DNA of 15,775 nt, taken from the NCBI GenBank assembly GCA_031265535.1, contig JAISCO010000239.1:1-15775 (forward strand), given 5' to 3'. This document shows, one piece after another, positions 13,551-15,775 of this stretch. The translations under genes were made by a program, and so were the position numbers. The notes beneath the pieces are model-generated. The model made no database searches and had not been told where the DNA came from. It was given only the letters and a program-made list of their open reading frames with translations. The stretch is from Spirochaetaceae bacterium. Its GTDB lineage: Bacteria; Spirochaetota; Spirochaetia; Treponematales; Breznakiellaceae. The first letter of the stretch is position 1; the number at the start of each line of letters is the position of its first letter.

Positions 13551-14414
13551 TTATACATAATTTAATTCCTGATTAAATTCCTGCATGGGCAGCTTTTTTT
13601 TAAGCGCGGCGTATATTTCTTTGACGCGCGGCGCTAATTCATATTCAGCCAGATCACCGGATAAAACCATATCCTTATTTTCATAAGCCTCGGCAAATTC
13701 TTTTAACGCGGATTTGAATTCATCAAACAAAATTGAATCCGCAAACACATCCGCTTTTTTTAACATCGCGTACTGTAATGACGGCATCAGTCTAAGCATA
13801 TTTTGTGTGGCGTTTGAAAAATCTTCAACCGTCCGCGCCGCGCGTTTATCATTCCCTGTTTGAAGATCCAGCGGTAAATCCAACAGTTTTGCGCTCTCTT
13901 CATTCAACTTATTCTCTAACCCTAAAAACGCCGCTACAGGATTTTCGGCCTCCAAAGAACGCGCCCGCGCCGTCGCCAAGGTTTTTTCCATGTCTTCACC
14001 GGAAAAACCGCCGTTCAAAGTTCCTCCGCACAGCAGCCTCAAAAGTTCCTTATCATGTTTAGAAAGAAAACTATACGACGGGCTTTTTTTATATTCCGCC
14101 TCAATTAACTCTCGTTTGCCGGCCTCCTCGTTCCATAAGTTGAGCGTTTCTATAAGCTCAAACAGAGCCTCGCCATAGAACGCGGCAAACGGGCGTGTAA
14201 CTATATCAAGCGTTTTTATATCATCAATGTTACGGGCAAAAAGAGCTTCCATGCCACGCGCTTCAGTATCCGCGCCGTCAACGGATATACGGCTCAAACA
14301 AAAACCGCTCTCATCAACCCATTTTTCAATGCCCAAGAGAGCGTCACCTAAGGTTTTTTCATTCTCTAATGTAATATCCGCGACAGTCCCATCAATAATA
14401 ATAGTCATTATCAT
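13551..14414 (-). CDS. Soluble 287-aa spirochaete-type protein of unknown function, first gene of the operon
   Basis: No signal peptide or membrane segment is present. Residues 1-80 (TIIIDGTVADITLENEKTLGDALLGIEKWV through KTLDIVTRPF) alternate strands and a helix in a manner that could be a beta-grasp fold; the remainder is helix-rich and acidic, with LNEESAKLLDLPLDL and a C-terminal helical repeat (FADSILFDEFKSALKEFAEAYENKD). I recall, unchecked, a similar gene between fliD and a PilZ gene in Treponema, hinting at a flagellar or chaperone-like role. ATG 14414 and ATG 14408 are both possible; neither has a ribosome site, and a sigma-28-like -10 ends only 3 or 9 nt before them. It is followed by the PilZ gene after 22 nt. 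Confidence 0.8.
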   Translation of the reverse strand: MIMTIIIDGTVADITLENEKTLGDALLGIEKWVDESGFCLSRISVDGADTEARGMEALFARNIDDIKTLDIVTRPFAAFYGEALFELIETLNLWNEEAGKRELIEAEYKKSPSYSFLSKHDKELLRLLCGGTLNGGFSGEDMEKTLATARARSLEAENPVAAFLGLENKLNEESAKLLDLPLDLQTGNDKRAARTVEDFSNATQNMLRLMPSLQYAMLKKADVFADSILFDEFKSALKEFAEAYENKDMVLSGDLAEYELAPRVKEIYAALKKKLPMQEFNQELNYV

Positions 14415-14417
14415 TAC

Positions 14418-14444
14418 TTATCGGAATATAAAGAAAAAGGTTAA
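14418..14444 (-). promoter_or_regulatory. Sigma-28 (FliA)-like promoter for the PilZ-tsaE-tsaB operon
   Basis: On the minus strand TTAA (14441-14444), a 15-nt spacer and TCCGATAA (14418-14425) compare with the flagellar consensus TAAA-N15-GCCGATAA at 3/4 and 7/8 positions. It stands in the 58-nt gap before the 287-aa gene. The -10 ends so near the start codons that the transcript would be leaderless or nearly so. Confidence 0.5.
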
Positions 14445-14472
14445 GAGCTAAGAAAAACAGAAAGTTAAACCT

Positions 14473-15195
14473 TTAAGCGGCGAATGGATTATATTTAACG
14501 CCGGTATCGTACACGTCAATGCCTTCCGCTTTTTTAAGTTTATATACGGCTATGTAAGTTACCGGCGTCATAAGGGCTTCAACCAGACATTTAAGAATAT
14601 AATTTGTTACAATAAGCGTAAAAAAAAGTTCCCACCCAAAAACACCCGTAAAGCAGGCGATTGAAACAAAGATCACGCTGTCTAAAAATTCACCAACCAG
14701 CGTACTTCCAATTGTCCGGACAAAAAGAAGCCTGCCTTTCATCGCGATTTTTACCTTTGAAAGCACAACGGAGTTTGAAAACTCGCCCGCAAAGTAACCG
14801 GCAAGGCTGGCTATAGCTATACCGCCCGTACTCATACCGCCCAGGATAGCGTCATAGGCGGCGGTTCCGGCATAAGTTTCCCAAACCGGATCGGCAGGCA
14901 GGACGCGCAGCAGAAAAAATACAAGGGAGCTTAAGACAAGAGCGCAAAATCCGGTCCAAATCACGCGGCGCGACGCTTTAAATCCGTAAACCTCTGTCAG
15001 AATATCACCTAACACATAAGAAAGCGGAAATATCAATGTACCGCCGTCGAACGCAAGAGGGAGTCCAAAAATTGAAAAGCCTAAATCAACAATTTTCGCG
15101 GATGACGCTACATTGCTAAGAATGAGCGTCATCACGAAAAATGACATTATAATATCCAAAAACCTGTAATTTAAGCCCCCCCGTAAGCCCCGCAT
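14473..15195 (-). CDS. Queuosine precursor transporter (YhhQ/QPTR family)
   Basis: The protein belongs to the DUF165/YhhQ family, inner-membrane carriers that import queuosine precursors (preQ0, preQ1 or queuine) for tRNA modification. It has about six membrane helices. Typical signatures are NVASSAKIVDLG near the start, PLSYVLGDILTEVYGFKASRRVIW, an ASLAGYFAGEFSNSVVLSKVK segment, RTIGSTLVGEFLDSVIFVSIACFTG and NYILKCLVEALMTPVTYIAVYKLKK. ATG 15195 is preferred: a GGGG stretch lies about 6 nt upstream and the homologous region starts at LNYRFLDIIM. ATG 15228, overlapping the glgP stop, would add 11 residues encoded partly by a 12-nt tandem repeat. It probably forms an operon with glgP, a mixed pair with no obvious shared pathway. 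Confidence 0.92.
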   Translation of the reverse strand: MRGLRGGLNYRFLDIIMSFFVMTLILSNVASSAKIVDLGFSIFGLPLAFDGGTLIFPLSYVLGDILTEVYGFKASRRVIWTGFCALVLSSLVFFLLRVLPADPVWETYAGTAAYDAILGGMSTGGIAIASLAGYFAGEFSNSVVLSKVKIAMKGRLLFVRTIGSTLVGEFLDSVIFVSIACFTGVFGWELFFTLIVTNYILKCLVEALMTPVTYIAVYKLKKAEGIDVYDTGVKYNPFAA

Positions 15196-15203
15196 TAAGC
15201 CCC
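15172..15203. repeat. 12-nt tandem repeat at the transporter 5' end
   Basis: TAAGCCCC starts at 15172, 15184 and 15196, an exact period of 12, with a further TAAGCCC at 15219 overlapping the glgP stop. On the coding strand it gives the GLMR-GLRG-GLN pattern, in frame. It sets the length of the transporter N-terminus and lies at the start-codon choice. Confidence 0.7.
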
Positions 15204-15218
15204 GCCGCCCGCTCAAAC

Positions 15219-15775
15219 TTAAGCCCATTTAATGAAACCGGAACGGTATGGGTGTATCAACGCGGTGTGTTTGGGCAAAATACGAACTGTATATCCCTGC
15301 ATACCCGTATCCGTACATTCGATGCGCACTTGATACCGGTAGCCGTTGCCTTCCTTGCCGGCGCTTTTCATCTCGCAGCGGCGGGCATCCTCAATGTTTT
15401 TTTGGCTTGATACCGCGCCAAAATAAAGTTCCACCTGTACTTCTTCCGGTCTAAGTTCGCCAAGTTCTATGTAAGCGTTCACCGCGATAAAGTCGCCGCG
15501 CTGCATGACGGACTTCGCGTTTGACGTTATCCCGCCTATCTTTATCTTTTCCCAAGAATCGTTCAGCCTCGCAAAATACGCGGCGAGCGCCTTTGACTCA
15601 GAATAATCTGTCCTGATGATACGCTGATAGCTCTTAATCGCGGGAAAATAAAACTTGTTGGAATAATCCATCAACATACGGTGGCTGGACATCGAAGGCC
15701 CAATTTCCTGCATCGAAGCCTTCATCATCTTTATCCATTCCCTGGGCAGGCTGTCGCGCCCGCGCTGGTAGAACA
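15219..15775 (-). CDS. glgP: Alpha-glucan phosphorylase, C-terminal part (5' end beyond window)
   Basis: Glycogen phosphorylase releases glucose-1-phosphate from alpha-1,4-glucan with a pyridoxal-phosphate cofactor. Only the last 185 codons are present. The edge reads FYQRGRDSLPREWIKMMKAS, then IGPSMSSHRMLMDYSNKFYFPA, which matches the C-terminal domain of the shorter bacterial/archaeal alpha-glucan phosphorylases (GlgP/DUF3417 type). An end domain follows with VQVELYFGAV, GNGYRYQVRIECTDTG and the closing GYTVRILPKHTALIHPYRSGFIKWA. The catalytic and PLP-lysine regions are outside the window. The ATG at 15728 is internal and is not a start. Its TAA stop overlaps the possible upstream start of the transporter gene. 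Confidence 0.88.
   Translation of the reverse strand, partial: FYQRGRDSLPREWIKMMKASMQEIGPSMSSHRMLMDYSNKFYFPAIKSYQRIIRTDYSESKALAAYFARLNDSWEKIKIGGITSNAKSVMQRGDFIAVNAYIELGELRPEEVQVELYFGAVSSQKNIEDARRCEMKSAGKEGNGYRYQVRIECTDTGMQGYTVRILPKHTALIHPYRSGFIKWA

Noticed and set aside
13805..14178. Plus-strand frames opposite the 287-aa gene
   Set aside because: Low-complexity Pro/Ser/Leu translations with no start signals; the minus-strand frame is continuous and operon-embedded.
15219..15728. A complete 169-aa protein starting at 15728
   Set aside because: The frame stays open to the window edge and upstream codons (FYQRGRDSLPREWIK) match alpha-glucan phosphorylase, so the ATG is internal.

Overview
The window reads as chromosomal DNA of a spirochaete, most likely a Treponema-type organism. 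The evidence is a block of genes, a soluble conserved protein, a membrane-anchored PilZ protein, a small protein, tsaE, tsaB and an HD-GYP protein, in an order I recall (unchecked) from the region next to fliD in Treponema. A lipoprotein with a relaxed lipobox, a large CHASE2 sensor and moderate base composition fit the same picture. No rRNA, tRNA or CRISPR array was recognised.

Layout, left to right. 1-119: the left end of an IS3-like insertion sequence, cut by the window edge. 198-4812 (minus): mfd followed by an RlmK-like 23S rRNA methyltransferase gene that carries an apparent one-base deletion. 5135-6773 (minus): a small lipoprotein gene followed by ddl, with a good promoter placed so close to the lipoprotein ATG that the transcript may be leaderless. 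7096-9504 (plus): a CHASE2 sensor with a degenerate cyclase-like output domain. 9813-10997 (minus): a PAS/HD-GYP protein converging on it. 11166-14414 (minus): tsaB, tsaE, an 87-aa protein, a PilZ protein and a 287-aa soluble protein, tightly packed behind a sigma-28-like promoter. 14473-15775 (minus): a queuosine-precursor transporter downstream of the 3' end of an alpha-glucan phosphorylase gene.

Functional themes are housekeeping (transcription-coupled repair, rRNA and tRNA modification, peptidoglycan precursor synthesis, glycogen breakdown) and cyclic-di-GMP or environmental signalling (PilZ, HD-GYP, CHASE2). PilZ with HD-GYP, plus the sigma-28-like promoter, points to motility control.

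The most unusual feature is repetitive DNA. All three gene-free stretches longer than 300 nt, and the left edge, carry arrays in strict 7-nt register from two related families (consensus near ACTTTTT and TMATTGY). Separate short-period tandem repeats sit at gene junctions or inside genes: 11 bp at tsaE/tsaB, 12 bp in the rlmK-like gene, 12 bp at the transporter start and 15 bp in mfd. The genome seems to generate short tandem repeats readily. No clear new defence or mobile system is visible; the heptamer arrays are the best candidate for something undescribed.
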